A stretch of 64,000 bases of DNA from DASYFG01 sp036498565 (GCA_036498565.1 DASYFG010000004.1:372001-436000), one strand, 5' to 3'; shown: positions 8,427 through 17,820, numbered from the stretch's first letter. Made by a program: numbers and translations. The notes: generated by a model not told the origin, from the letters alone.

Positions 8427-9273
8427 CTGCCACTCCAACATGATCCAACGTAAAGCCACCTAAACGGCCTTTGCGCAAGTCAATTAACAACCGTTCTGAC
8501 GCTTTGTCGTAATCATCTTTAAAGCCTAATTTCGCGGTAATTGTCATCAAAATATCGACTGCCGGTTGCGCAAAAATATCCTCAGGCAAATGGTAACGCG
8601 CGATCATTTCTTCTGGATGATTCTCCCGATAAAAATCAATCACCCACAAAGCCGCGTCATCTTTGGCAAACAACGTGTCCTTAACCGCACCCGTAACAGC
8701 GAGTTTCAAACCAATGGTTTGGTCTTCAAATTTCGGCCACAAAACTCCCGGTGAATCCAACAATTCAAGTTTTGTCGGTGTTTTCAACCAAACGACTTTT
8801 TTCGTGACGCCGGGCCGATCGGCGGTTGGCGCAACGTTTTTGGTCACCAAATGGTTCAATAACGTTGACTTACCGACGTTGGGAATGCCGGCAATCAAAG
8901 CCCGCACAGGGCGATCCATAATCCCGCGTTCCAAATCCGCGGCCTTTTGCGCTTTTAACGCATCACGAGCGGCTTTGGTGACGATTTGTGGCGTTCGTGG
9001 ATCACGGGTATCCAAAACCAACACGCTGTGTCCTTGTCTTTCAAATTCGGCTTTCCAAGCGCGTGTTTGTACCGGATCCGCTAAATCTGATTTGCTCATA
9101 ATCAACAAACGTGGCTTATCGCCAATCAGTTCGTCAACTTGCGGATTACGTGAACTTTGCGGAATCCGTGAATCAACCAATTCAAACACAATATCCACTA
9201 ATTTTAAATTTTCGCGCATCAACCGGAAGGCCTTAGCCATGTGTCCGGGATACCATTGAATAATTTGAGCGAT
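8410..9273 (-). CDS. rbgA: 50S ribosome assembly GTPase RbgA (YlqF), non-ATG start proposed
   Basis: A circularly permuted GTPase needed for late 50S assembly. Visible motifs are FELVDSRIPQSSRNP, MSKSD (G4), PNVGKSTLLN (G1) and DSPGVLWPKF (G3). The first ATG in frame (9240) would remove the conserved family start QWYPGHM. The frame continues upstream through Gln-Trp-Tyr-Pro-Gly-His to a TAG at 9288, with no ATG, GTG or TTG. A perfect AGGAGG (9287-9282) sits 8 bases before an ATC (9273) and 5 before an ATT (9276), so initiation at AUC or AUU is proposed. The ATG-only boundary would be 9240. The Shine-Dalgarno overlaps the yozE stop. Confidence 0.9.
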   Translation of the reverse strand: MAQIIQWYPGHMAKAFRLMRENLKLVDIVFELVDSRIPQSSRNPQVDELIGDKPRLLIMSKSDLADPVQTRAWKAEFERQGHSVLVLDTRDPRTPQIVTKAARDALKAQKAADLERGIMDRPVRALIAGIPNVGKSTLLNHLVTKNVAPTADRPGVTKKVVWLKTPTKLELLDSPGVLWPKFEDQTIGLKLAVTGAVKDTLFAKDDAALWVIDFYRENHPEEMIARYHLPEDIFAQPAVDILMTITAKLGFKDDYDKASERLLIDLRKGRLGGFTLDHVGVADADGQ

Positions 9274-9285
9274 AATTCTATCCTC

Positions 9286-9510
9286 CTAATTTTCCGACGC
9301 CAAATACTGTTGCCACGCTTCATCAAACGTGCTCATGCTCAATAAATAAGGCGCATTTTCTTCCAAATATTGGCTAATCGTGTCAAAACTTTGACTTTGC
9401 TTGGGAAATGCCGTATCCAACCACGCATTATTAGCGAATTGTTGGATTTCATCGGCGTGTTCGGTTTTGCGCTGAGTCATCAGCCATTGATAAAAACTTC
9501 TCCGCATCAT
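9286..9510 (-). CDS. YozE-family small protein (UPF0346)
   Basis: A short protein (74 residues from ATG 9510, 73 from ATG 9507) with the YozE SAM-like fold pattern: RSFYQWL at the start, FPKQS in the middle, FDTISQYLE and FDEAWQQY at the end. The frame is open further upstream, but the region beyond 9510 contains the terminator of the DegV gene and AAAGGA sits just before the tandem ATGs. Its function is unknown in the family; an RNA- or DNA-binding role has been proposed from structure. It is the first gene of a likely yozE-rbgA-rnhB-dprA operon, and its stop codon is embedded in the rbgA ribosome site. Confidence 0.85.
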   Translation of the reverse strand: MMRRSFYQWLMTQRKTEHADEIQQFANNAWLDTAFPKQSQSFDTISQYLEENAPYLLSMSTFDEAWQQYLASEN

Positions 9511-9533
9511 CTCATCCTTTTTTCTAGCATAAC

Positions 9534-9560
9534 AAAAAAAGTGGGCATTTGCCCAACTTT
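9534..9560 (-). terminator. Terminator after the first DegV gene
   Basis: Minus-strand stem GTTGGGC-AAAT-GCCCAC with one bulge, then TTTTTTTG. It lies 15 bases after the stop at 9575. Confidence 0.75.
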
Positions 9561-9574
9561 TTCGTTCATCTGTT

Positions 9575-10420
9575 TTATTTTGCGTAATAAATTGTCGCAA
9601 TCGACCCCAAACCAGCGTGCGTGGCAATCGCTGGTGTCACAAGCGCCGTGTGAATTTGGGCGTTCGGGAATAATTCTGCCAAACGCGCTTCTAGTTTGGC
9701 TGCGACTTCGGGAATGCCAACGTGCGCCAAACCAATTGCAATGACTTCGTTTTTGCTTTGCATTTCCGCGATGATGTCATCGTGGAATTTCGCAATCGTT
9801 TTCATGCCGCGCCCTTTGACGGCGACGACCACGTGCCCAGTTTCGTCCATGATTGCGCCGACTTTGATGTTTAACAAACTCCCAATCAGACCGGCTGTTT
9901 TGCTGATACGTCCACCAGCAACCATGTTTTTCAAAGAGGTGAACGTCAATGAGACATGTGTTTGCGCGCGCACATTTTCTAATTCGGCCATAATTTCAGC
10001 TACGCTGGCGCCGGCTTGGGCCATTTTCGCTGCGACCAAAACATGAAAAGCAATGCCGCGATCAGCTGATAATGTGTCAAACGTGTGCACGTTGGCATGC
10101 GTCAATTCACCGGCTTGGGCAGCGGCATGAACCGTGCCTGACAGACCAGTTGACACGTGAATACTGATGATTTCCACATCATTATCGGCTTCATAAAGCT
10201 GATCATACACATCTTTGAACTTACCGATTGACGGTTGCGAGGTCGTTGGTAGCGTATCATGTGTTGCCAACAAATCAATAAATTCTTCGCGTGAAATCGT
10301 CACCCCGTCTTCATAAACCGTATCCCCAAACTGAATCGTCAACGGCACGACCGTAATATCGTATTGGGCAATTTCTTCTGGTGATAGTGAAACGATTGAG
10401 TCGGTTACAATTTTAATCAT
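9575..10420 (-). CDS. DegV family fatty-acid-binding protein (FakB-like), copy 1
   Basis: A 281-residue DegV protein. This family holds a fatty acid in a deep pocket and presents it to the kinase FakA, so that exogenous acids can enter phospholipid. The start KIVTDSIVSLSPEE, the TSQPSIGKF motif around residue 60, STGLSGT and the GRISK segment are typical. A near-identical-length paralogue lies just upstream. Each has its own ribosome site (here TTGGAG) and its own TATAAT -10 (10450-10457 region, minus strand, preceded by TG), so they are separately transcribed. No fakA is in the window. Confidence 0.85.
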   Translation of the reverse strand: MIKIVTDSIVSLSPEEIAQYDITVVPLTIQFGDTVYEDGVTISREEFIDLLATHDTLPTTSQPSIGKFKDVYDQLYEADNDVEIISIHVSTGLSGTVHAAAQAGELTHANVHTFDTLSADRGIAFHVLVAAKMAQAGASVAEIMAELENVRAQTHVSLTFTSLKNMVAGGRISKTAGLIGSLLNIKVGAIMDETGHVVVAVKGRGMKTIAKFHDDIIAEMQSKNEVIAIGLAHVGIPEVAAKLEARLAELFPNAQIHTALVTPAIATHAGLGSIATIYYAK

Positions 10421-10503
10421 TTTAGGCGCTCCAAAATTTTTGTCTATATCTATTATAACAAATTCTTTTGGAAAAACACGCTTAATCGTTAACGTCTTAC
10501 ACT

Positions 10504-11349
10504 TTAAATGGCGTAAAACAAAATTGCCAAGACACCCACACCCGTGTGTGTGCTAATGACGGGCGTTGTCGTCATGCTGACTACTTCGGCATTTGGGAAC
10601 AAACTACGCATCCGATCGGCCATTTTGTCAGCGACTTCAGGAATGCCGGCGTGTGCCACTTCAATTGAAATCATTTCCTTGTATTGTTGCATTTCTGCAA
10701 TGATTTGTTCGTGGAATTTTTCGATTGACTTCATGCCGCGGCCTTTCATGACCACTTCAACTTTTCCTTCGTCATCGACTGTTGCGCCAATTTTGATGTT
10801 TAATAAACCACCGATTGCACCAGCAGCTTTACCTAAACGGCCACCAGCAACCATGTTTTTCAAAGATGTAAAGCTCAAATAAACATGTTGGTGTTCACGA
10901 ACAAAAATCATTTTTTCCATGATTTCAGCAACGCTAGCGCCGGCTTGGGCCATTTTCACTGCTTCTAAGACGATAAATGCTTGTCCACGATCCGTCGTCA
11001 AAGAATCAAACGTCGTCACCTTAGCTTTGGTCAATTGTGCGGCTTGTTCGGCGGCGTGAACGGTGCCAGACAAGCCAGATGACAAATGCACGCTGATGAT
11101 CTCAACATCTGGATCTTGCGCGTACAAAGCGTCATAAACGTCTACAAATTTACCGATAGCAGGTTGTGATGACGTTGGCAACGCTTTGCTATTGGCCATC
11201 AAATCCAAAAATTCTTCACGGTCCAACGTGACCCCGTCTTCGTACACCGTTCCGTCGATTTGAATCGTCAATGGCACGATGGTAATATCATATTTTTCGC
11301 GTTCTTCCGGCGTCAACGCCACGGTTGAATCAGTTACAATTTTAATCAT
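10504..11349 (-). CDS. DegV family fatty-acid-binding protein (FakB-like), copy 2
   Basis: A 281-residue paralogue of the downstream DegV gene with the same motifs (KIVTDSTVALTPEE, TSQPAIGKF, SSGLSGT, GGRLGK). Differences cluster in the middle and the C-terminal helices, as expected if the two bind different acyl chains. The ribosome site GAGGAG lies before the ATG, and a TGGTATAAT extended -10 lies upstream (about 11376-11384, minus strand). The tandem pair looks like a local duplication that has since diverged. Confidence 0.85.
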   Translation of the reverse strand: MIKIVTDSTVALTPEEREKYDITIVPLTIQIDGTVYEDGVTLDREEFLDLMANSKALPTSSQPAIGKFVDVYDALYAQDPDVEIISVHLSSGLSGTVHAAEQAAQLTKAKVTTFDSLTTDRGQAFIVLEAVKMAQAGASVAEIMEKMIFVREHQHVYLSFTSLKNMVAGGRLGKAAGAIGGLLNIKIGATVDDEGKVEVVMKGRGMKSIEKFHEQIIAEMQQYKEMISIEVAHAGIPEVADKMADRMRSLFPNAEVVSMTTTPVISTHTGVGVLAILFYAI

Positions 11350-11388
11350 GTGCTTACTCCTCTATGTGCTTGTTATTATACCAAATTT

Positions 11389-11889
11389 TCACAGTGAACG
11401 CCGATAATGAACAATTTCAAACGCATAATCGTGCCGTTCATCAACGGTTTGCGTGACCATGATTTCACCACGGACAAACTGTGTTTGGTCAATTGGCGCC
11501 ATCTGCGTGTCGCCGGTTAGTTCGGCGGCAATTTCGGTCACGTATAAATCGGTCGCCAGTGGCATGAAGCTTTCATAAACTTTCACACCGCCCATCACTG
11601 ACAAATCTTGCCCCAATTCCGTTGCCAAAGTCACCACTTCTTCGACACTATGCGCAATTTTAACATTGTCAAACGGCACCGTAAACGCTGCATCGTGCGT
11701 CAAAATCACATTCACTCGGTTTGGCAACGGTTTGCCAATGCTTTGCCACGTGCGTTTGCCCATCACCACCATCGTGTTACTGGTTTGTTGTTTGAAGAAT
11801 TTAAAATCGTTGGGCAAATGCCACGGCATCACGCCTTGATTGCCAATCACGCGATTGGTTGTTTGCGCCCAAATCAGTTGAATTTTCAT
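11389..11889 (-). CDS. folA: Dihydrofolate reductase
   Basis: A 166-residue DHFR that reduces dihydrofolate to tetrahydrofolate with NADPH. It shows the start IWAQTTNRVIGNQG, the active-site MPWHLPNDFKFFKQQT with the conserved acidic residue, the NADPH-binding VVMGKRTWQSIGKPLPNR, and SVMGGVKVYESFMP. Its ATG overlaps the cca stop by 4 bases (ATGA), so translation is coupled. It lies last in a TPR-cca-folA operon. No thyA is adjacent. Confidence 0.95.
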   Translation of the reverse strand: MKIQLIWAQTTNRVIGNQGVMPWHLPNDFKFFKQQTSNTMVVMGKRTWQSIGKPLPNRVNVILTHDAAFTVPFDNVKIAHSVEEVVTLATELGQDLSVMGGVKVYESFMPLATDLYVTEIAAELTGDTQMAPIDQTQFVRGEIMVTQTVDERHDYAFEIVHYRRSL

Positions 11890-13076
11890 CCTTTTCCTCC
11901 CACATGTGCCATCAACGCGTCGTAGTCGTTGGCGACTTTGCCTAACACGACGTCGGTTTCCAGTTGCGCTAGCGTTTGTCCTAGCTGCGGTCCTGGTTGC
12001 AACACGCCGGCTTGAATGATGTCTTTGCCAGTCAGCGCTAACTCGGCTTTATCTTGAATTGGCAACGCTGCTAATTGTTTTTTCGCCACCTCAATTGGCA
12101 CAATCGGCCACACTGCCAAAACTTCTAGCAAAGTGGCAGCGTCTTTTGCCACCAAATAATACGTCCAAGCATCGCGCTGCTCGGTCCGATAAAAGTCGGC
12201 CACCGCCTGTGCCGTTTGCAAAACAGCCCGCGACACTTTCCAAGCGCGTAAAAAGTCACTAATTTCAGCGCGCGTCAATCCCAAGCGCACCACCAAATAC
12301 GCCCAGACACCCGCCACACTCGTTAAGCGCGCCTGTTTTAAATCAGCAGCAATCACGTCCGCAACGCTCAACCAATCGACGTTTCCCGGCAAATAAGCCA
12401 AGACACCACTAACCACCAACGCCTGCCAACCACGCTTTGCACTCGACGCTTGTAACAACTTTTCCAATTCAACTTGAATCCGTTCAACAGAAATCCGTGT
12501 CAAATTCGGTGCTAATGCTTGCAACGCTTGTTGCGTTTGGGCTTCGATGGCAAAATCTAATTGCGCTGAAAACCGCAACGCGCGCATCATCCGCAATGCA
12601 TCTTCGGTAAAACGTTCGCGCGCCTCGCCCACTGCACGAATCACGCCATTTGCCAAATCCGTTTGACCGTCAAATAAATCAACTAATTCACCGTCCGCAC
12701 GCAATGCCAACGCATTAATCGTAAAATCACGCCGCTTCAAATCCTCACGCAACTCACGCACAAATGTCACATCGTCCGGGCGACGAAAATCCGTGTACGT
12801 GCTTTCCGTGCGAAAAGTGGTCACTTCATAACCCACGCCATGATCCAAAATCATCACAGTGCCGTGCTGAATCCCCGTATCAACCGTACGGTCAAACAAC
12901 GCTTTGATTTCCGCTGGAAAAGCACTGGTGGCAATATCCACGTCGTGAATCGGTTTGCCCAGCAACGTATCACGGACCGAACCGCCCACAAAATACGCTT
13001 CAAAACCAGCCGCTTCAATTTTTTCAAGCACCGGCAACGCGTCAATAAACGCGGGCGGTAACGTCATTTTTGTCAT
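11886..13076 (-). CDS. cca: CCA-adding tRNA nucleotidyltransferase
   Basis: A 396-residue class II enzyme that builds or repairs the 3' CCA end of tRNAs. It shows GGSVRDTLLG, the catalytic DVDIATSAFP, RRDFTINALA and the EDALRMMRALRFSAQL helix. The frame is open upstream into the TPR gene, but ATG 13076 has AAGGTT 8 bases before it and gives the usual N-terminus. It starts one base after the TPR stop codon and ends in a 4-base overlap with folA. Confidence 0.93.
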   Translation of the reverse strand: MTKMTLPPAFIDALPVLEKIEAAGFEAYFVGGSVRDTLLGKPIHDVDIATSAFPAEIKALFDRTVDTGIQHGTVMILDHGVGYEVTTFRTESTYTDFRRPDDVTFVRELREDLKRRDFTINALALRADGELVDLFDGQTDLANGVIRAVGEARERFTEDALRMMRALRFSAQLDFAIEAQTQQALQALAPNLTRISVERIQVELEKLLQASSAKRGWQALVVSGVLAYLPGNVDWLSVADVIAADLKQARLTSVAGVWAYLVVRLGLTRAEISDFLRAWKVSRAVLQTAQAVADFYRTEQRDAWTYYLVAKDAATLLEVLAVWPIVPIEVAKKQLAALPIQDKAELALTGKDIIQAGVLQPGPQLGQTLAQLETDVVLGKVANDYDALMAHVGGKG

Positions 13077-13077
13077 G

Positions 13078-14349
13078 TTAATAACCTTGTAAATCGTAAT
13101 CTTGCAACATAAATTGCGCATCCAAATCTTCGGGAACTAGCGCTACATACGCACGTAAAGCACTTGCGGCGCGCGCCATATCCCCGTTTTCTCGGTACCA
13201 CGCCGTTACGTCAGATAAGAAAGCCGCATTTTCTTGCAAATCAGGTGCCGCCAAGTCATAGAATTTATCCGCTTGCACAAAGTTTTCTTGGCGCGCGTAA
13301 CTTTGAGCTAATTGCCAATATAATTCGGGCGCCACGTCGTCGCCTTCCACAAATGGCAACAACAAGGCGATATTTTCGTCGTCTTGTCCATCACGCAAAT
13401 ACAATTGCGACAACGCCAAAACACTTGGCAAATCTTCATCATCCAACTGCAAGGCTTCTTTGAAATAAGCTAAAGCTGTTTGTGCATCCCCTAAATCCAA
13501 CGCCGCCAAACCAGCTAAACGATACAAATAAGGATTGGTTTGATCGGCGACCAATCCTGCTTGATACGTCCGCAAAGCCATTTCATGATCATGCTTTTTG
13601 TCATACAATTGCCCCAAAATTGGATAGATTGACGTGTAATTCGCATCCACATCCAAAATTTCTTGCAGCAACTTAATCGCGTCATCATCACGTTCCAAAG
13701 CCTGATAGATCACCGCCAATTGGAATTTCACCGCCAAAGTCTGTTCCGCCGGTTTAATTTGTTCGAGATAACCAACGGCATGGTCGTATTGCCCGGTTTG
13801 CGCATAAGCAACCCCAATGCGGGCCACCAAATCCACTTGGCTTAGCGTCCGCACGCCACGCGACAACAAATCACGATAACGTGGCAACGCTTTTTGATAA
13901 CTTTGCGCATCAAAATAATATTCTGCCAACGCAAACGTGATCACGTCTTCATCGGGTGCCAATTTTTCGGCTTGCAACAAACTTTGCTCCGCCGCTTCCG
14001 GCAAACCTTCTGATTGATACAAGTCCGCTTTGACCAATAACGCCGGCAAATAAGCATCTGATTCCGCTGGAATTTGCGCTAAATAATCCAAAGCAACATC
14101 CACTTCGCCTTCTTCAATGGCAATGTCCGCCAAAGCCGTCCGCAATTGATTTTCGCGCGGATAGCGTTGCAACAACAAACGATACGCGCGGCGCGATTGC
14201 TTCAAAAATCCCAACGCGTATAATTCTTCGGCCAAACTATATAAAATATCGTCCTCATCTTCACGCAAAGCTTGCGTAAACAATTCCTGAGCACGTTCTA
14301 ATTGCCCGTCTTCCAAGGCACTAAGCATTTGTTCTGAATAACTAGTCAT
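13078..14349 (-). CDS. Tetratricopeptide-repeat protein (YpiA-like)
   Basis: A 423-residue soluble protein made almost entirely of TPR-type helical pairs (for example YLLAEE-like helices followed by the Y..LAEYYF, AYAQTGQYDHA and LAGLAALDLGD patterns). It is very acidic. No enzyme domain or signal peptide is seen, so it probably acts as a protein-binding scaffold. B. subtilis has a TPR protein, YpiA, of similar size in its aro-qcr region. The partner is unknown. It heads the TPR-cca-folA operon, with AGGAG before the ATG and a TGGTAAAAT extended -10 just upstream. Confidence 0.8.
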   Translation of the reverse strand: MTSYSEQMLSALEDGQLERAQELFTQALREDEDDILYSLAEELYALGFLKQSRRAYRLLLQRYPRENQLRTALADIAIEEGEVDVALDYLAQIPAESDAYLPALLVKADLYQSEGLPEAAEQSLLQAEKLAPDEDVITFALAEYYFDAQSYQKALPRYRDLLSRGVRTLSQVDLVARIGVAYAQTGQYDHAVGYLEQIKPAEQTLAVKFQLAVIYQALERDDDAIKLLQEILDVDANYTSIYPILGQLYDKKHDHEMALRTYQAGLVADQTNPYLYRLAGLAALDLGDAQTALAYFKEALQLDDEDLPSVLALSQLYLRDGQDDENIALLLPFVEGDDVAPELYWQLAQSYARQENFVQADKFYDLAAPDLQENAAFLSDVTAWYRENGDMARAASALRAYVALVPEDLDAQFMLQDYDLQGY

Positions 14350-14379
14350 AATTTACTCCTGTGTTTAATTTTACCATAA

Positions 14380-14405
14380 AAAAACGCCCAATTTTGGGCG
14401 TTTTT
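14380..14405 (-). terminator. Terminator after dtd
   Basis: Minus-strand stem ACGCCCAA-AATTGGGCGT-like (14384-14401) with A and T flanks. It abuts the dtd stop at 14404. Confidence 0.8.
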
Positions 14406-14850
14406 AACGTGCTTGACTATCTAAAATAATTGTCACGGGACCATCGTTGACTAATGAAACTTGCATATCAGCACCAAATTCACCCGTCGCCACCGTCAAA
14501 TTCAACGCCCGCAAAGCGTCATTGAATTGCTCATAAAAGGCTTTGGCAAAAACTGGTTCAGCCGCATCAGTAAAACTCGGCCGATTGCCCTTTTTCGTGT
14601 TCGCATATAGCGTGAATTGCGACACCGACAAAATTTCACCACCAACGTCCAATAAACTGCGATTCATTTTGCCTTGTTCATCTTCAAAAATGCGTAACGC
14701 CGTGATTTTGCGCACCATATACGCCAAATCTTCAACCGTATCATCGCCATGAACACCAACTAATAACAAATAACCACGGTCAATCGCGCCAATTGTTGCG
14801 CCTTCAACGACAACAGCCGCCGATTGGACGCGTTGTAAAATGACTCGCAT
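14404..14850 (-). CDS. dtd: D-aminoacyl-tRNA deacylase
   Basis: A 148-residue DTD that hydrolyses D-amino acids wrongly attached to tRNA. It shows the start RVILQRVQSAAV, the catalytic SQFTLYA segment, KGNRPSF and the C-terminal NDGPVTIILDS that carries the Gly-cisPro-type selectivity element. A GGAGGG site precedes the ATG. It follows rel and a membrane protein gene with no gap; rel-dtd is a common Firmicutes pairing. Confidence 0.95.
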   Translation of the reverse strand: MRVILQRVQSAAVVVEGATIGAIDRGYLLLVGVHGDDTVEDLAYMVRKITALRIFEDEQGKMNRSLLDVGGEILSVSQFTLYANTKKGNRPSFTDAAEPVFAKAFYEQFNDALRALNLTVATGEFGADMQVSLVNDGPVTIILDSQAR

Positions 14851-15426
14851 TTAGCCCTCCAAAATCCGTTTTGCACTCACTGACACACGGGATACGGCGT
14901 GTGGAATAGCGCGACGGAAAAACAACGCCGCGTGCAAAACAATCAATAAAGCATCTAACGGATCACGTTTCCCCACGAACAACACGATGAACAACGCAAC
15001 CGTCGGTGGCAACAAAAACAAAACCGTCCACACCCACAAACGTTCAATCAACCACGTCCGCAAAGCCACTTCGGCGTTACTCACCGCCCGTTCAAAAGAT
15101 TGCAATTGCGCAACATCATAACCAATTTTTTGCCGGCCAAACCACCAAAGTCCCGCTGGCAACAATAAACTCGTCAACAAAACCAACCACCACAAGACGT
15201 CGTTGTGAATTGGAAAATGTGGTAAATTCAACATTTTGTCAAACAACCAATATGGCGTCACCAAAATTCCACTTACAATAACCGTCCACATCAACCAACG
15301 CAAAGCGCGACTTTTCGGTAAAATTTCCGGCGTAAACCACGCCCGCTTGGCTTTAACATCCCATACCAAGCTACCTAATTGCCCATTTTGCTTGATTTTT
15401 CGGATGAAAACGAGGTTCTCATTCAT
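14851..15426 (-). CDS. Membrane protein of unknown function between rel and dtd
   Basis: A 191-residue protein with four likely TM helices (about residues 38-58, 72-93, 127-148 and perhaps 150-170) and a soluble N-terminus. The frame opens 9 codons earlier, but AAGGAG lies 8 bases before ATG 15426. It is packed between rel and dtd without room for promoters and so is part of that operon. I do not recognise the family and see no catalytic motif. Confidence 0.7.
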   Translation of the reverse strand: MNENLVFIRKIKQNGQLGSLVWDVKAKRAWFTPEILPKSRALRWLMWTVIVSGILVTPYWLFDKMLNLPHFPIHNDVLWWLVLLTSLLLPAGLWWFGRQKIGYDVAQLQSFERAVSNAEVALRTWLIERLWVWTVLFLLPPTVALFIVLFVGKRDPLDALLIVLHAALFFRRAIPHAVSRVSVSAKRILEG

Positions 15427-15449
15427 TAATTTGCTCTCCTTAAGCCGCA

Positions 15450-17678
15450 TCAATGGAAGGCGCGTTTGACTTCGTAAATGTCTGGCAAATTCGTCAATGA
15501 GCCCATGATGCGTTCTAATTGTTCCAAATTCCGCACGCCGACTGACATCGACACTTGCACCATGCCATTGTTATCAACGCGACCGTTGACCGAATTCAAA
15601 TATTTGGTTTGACCATTGACTGTCCGCAAAACGTCGTTGACCAAGCCATTACGATTTGAACCATTCAAAATCAAATCAGCGTCGTAGTTAGGCTTTGCGC
15701 CTTCTTCGTCTTCCCATTTGACATCAATGACACGTTGACCTTGCTTTTCTGCCGCTGCCAAATTCGGACATCCCAAACGATGCACTGAAACTCCGCGGCC
15801 TTTGGTAATGTAACCGCGCACGTCATCACCCGGAACCGGCGTACAACACCGGCCCAAACGCACCAACAAATTATCAACCCCGGCAATCACAATATCGTTG
15901 CCGGAACTTTTTTGTTTTGGCGTTAGTTTGGTGTCGCTTAGCGACTTACCTTCTTCTAACATTTGCCGTTGCAATTGCTCGCTGGCGGCTTTTTCACGTT
16001 CAGCGCGTAATTCTTCGGTCAACTTGTTGATCACACCAGGTGCTGCCAAATCACCATAACCAATGGCGGCCAGCATATCGTCAGCGTTATTGTAATGCAA
16101 TTTTTCAGCACCGGCGGCTAATTTGTCATCTGTCAAAACATCCTCGGTAGCAAACTCGGAATTGTGCAGCGCTTGTTGCAACAAATCCCGTCCCGCACGG
16201 ATGTTTTCATCGCGATCAAGCTGTTTGAAATACTGCTTGATTTTGTTGCGCGCACGACGCGTTGACACCAAATTCAACCAATCACGGCTGGGTTTAGCTG
16301 AATCACTCGTCATAATTTCAACGATATCACCGGTTTGAATCGTGTAATCGAGCGGCACAATCTTGTTGTTAACCTTGGCACCAACGGTGTGTGAGCCAAC
16401 GCCGCTATGAATGGCAAACGCCATATCCAACGGACCTGCACCTTTAGACAGTTCAAACACATCGCCTTTTGGCGTAAAGGCATAAATACGATCCGAGAAT
16501 AAATCGCCTTGCACGCTGTCCATAAAGTCTTCGGCGTCTTTGGCTTCTTGTTGCAATTCCAAAATGCCCTGAATGACGTTCAATTGCTTTTGGTTGTCGT
16601 CGGCACGGGCTTCTTTTTCTGAACCCTTATTTTGCTTATACGCCCAGTGAGCGGCCACCCCGTACTCAGCGACTTTATGCATCTCGTAAGTACGAATTTG
16701 GACTTCTAACGGTTGACCGTTTGGTCCCAAAACGGTGGTGTGCAAACTTTGATAACCGTTGGCTTTTGGTAACGCGATATAGTCTTTAAAGCGGCCAGGT
16801 AACGGCTTCCATTTGGTGTGAATCGCGCCTAAAACCGCATACGTTTCCGCCACCGTATTCGTCAAAATTCGAATCGCCAACAAGTCATAAATTTCTTCAA
16901 ACTGCTTATGCTTGTCGGTCATTTTGCGATAAATTGAATAAATATGCTTGGGCCGTCCATAAATTTCAACGTTCTCCAAATTCAAATCCGCAATCGCAGC
17001 ACGAATTTGCCCAATAGAATCCGACACATACGTCAAACGCTCGTCGCGCTTCATGTTCATCAAACTCGCAATGCGGTGATATTGCGGTTCATTCAAATAA
17101 CTCAACGCCAAATCTTCTAATTCCCATTTGACGGTGCTAATTCCCAAACGATCCGCCAACGGTGCATAAATATCCAACGTTTCTTGGGCAATGCGCTTTT
17201 GCTTTTCCGGCCGTAAAGCGCCCAATGTGCGCATGTTATGCAAGCGATCGGCGAGTTTTACGATGATGACGCGAATGTCTTTTGACATGGCCAACAATAA
17301 TTTTCGGTGATTTTCGGCAAGTTGTTCTTGGTTTGATTTGTATTCAATCCGGCTTAATTTCGTCACGCCGTCAATAATGGTGCACACCGTTTCGCCGAAT
17401 TTGTCTTTGACATCTGCCAAAGTCGCATCAGTATCTTCCACCACATCGTGTAAATATCCCGCAATCACGGTCGCCGTGTCCATCTTCAATTCTGCCAAAA
17501 TTCCCGCCACTTGAACGGGATGCACAATGTACGGTTCACCCGACTTTCGTACTTGATTTTGATGTAAATCCGCGGCCCATTCATACGCCGCCTGCACCAA
17601 ATCCGCATCGGCTGGCGCCATATAATCCCGCACCATCGCCAAAACTTCTTGATCCTGCCAAACTTTCTGCTTTGCCAT
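15450..17678 (-). CDS. relA: Bifunctional (p)ppGpp synthetase/hydrolase Rel
   Basis: A 742-residue Rel enzyme that makes and degrades the stringent-response alarmone. The HD hydrolase domain has HPVQVAGIL and the HDVVEDT motif. The synthetase domain has GRPKHIYSIYRKM and an EVQIRT motif. A TGS domain (FTPKGDVFELSKG) and a C-terminal ACT domain follow. Both activities look intact. A GTG is in frame at 17687, but AGGTGA before ATG 17678 favours the latter. A TATAAT about 70 bases upstream suggests a moderately long leader. Confidence 0.95.
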   Translation of the reverse strand: MAKQKVWQDQEVLAMVRDYMAPADADLVQAAYEWAADLHQNQVRKSGEPYIVHPVQVAGILAELKMDTATVIAGYLHDVVEDTDATLADVKDKFGETVCTIIDGVTKLSRIEYKSNQEQLAENHRKLLLAMSKDIRVIIVKLADRLHNMRTLGALRPEKQKRIAQETLDIYAPLADRLGISTVKWELEDLALSYLNEPQYHRIASLMNMKRDERLTYVSDSIGQIRAAIADLNLENVEIYGRPKHIYSIYRKMTDKHKQFEEIYDLLAIRILTNTVAETYAVLGAIHTKWKPLPGRFKDYIALPKANGYQSLHTTVLGPNGQPLEVQIRTYEMHKVAEYGVAAHWAYKQNKGSEKEARADDNQKQLNVIQGILELQQEAKDAEDFMDSVQGDLFSDRIYAFTPKGDVFELSKGAGPLDMAFAIHSGVGSHTVGAKVNNKIVPLDYTIQTGDIVEIMTSDSAKPSRDWLNLVSTRRARNKIKQYFKQLDRDENIRAGRDLLQQALHNSEFATEDVLTDDKLAAGAEKLHYNNADDMLAAIGYGDLAAPGVINKLTEELRAEREKAASEQLQRQMLEEGKSLSDTKLTPKQKSSGNDIVIAGVDNLLVRLGRCCTPVPGDDVRGYITKGRGVSVHRLGCPNLAAAEKQGQRVIDVKWEDEEGAKPNYDADLILNGSNRNGLVNDVLRTVNGQTKYLNSVNGRVDNNGMVQVSMSVGVRNLEQLERIMGSLTNLPDIYEVKRAFH

Positions 17679-17797
17679 GCACTTCACCTACTTTTCTCGG
17701 TAAGACAATGAACTTGTTTGCAAGCTACACTGCCTTAAATATGTAATTTCTATTATAGGACAAATCCACTTGTATTACCACGTTAGTTTGCAATAAA

Positions 17798-17820
17798 AAA
17801 GCCCGCCAAAGCGGACTTCC
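17798..17820 (-). terminator. Terminator of rnpB
   Basis: Minus-strand hairpin GTCCGC-TTT-GGCGGGC (17816-17801) followed by TTTTTTATTG, directly after the 3' end of the RNase P RNA. Confidence 0.85.
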
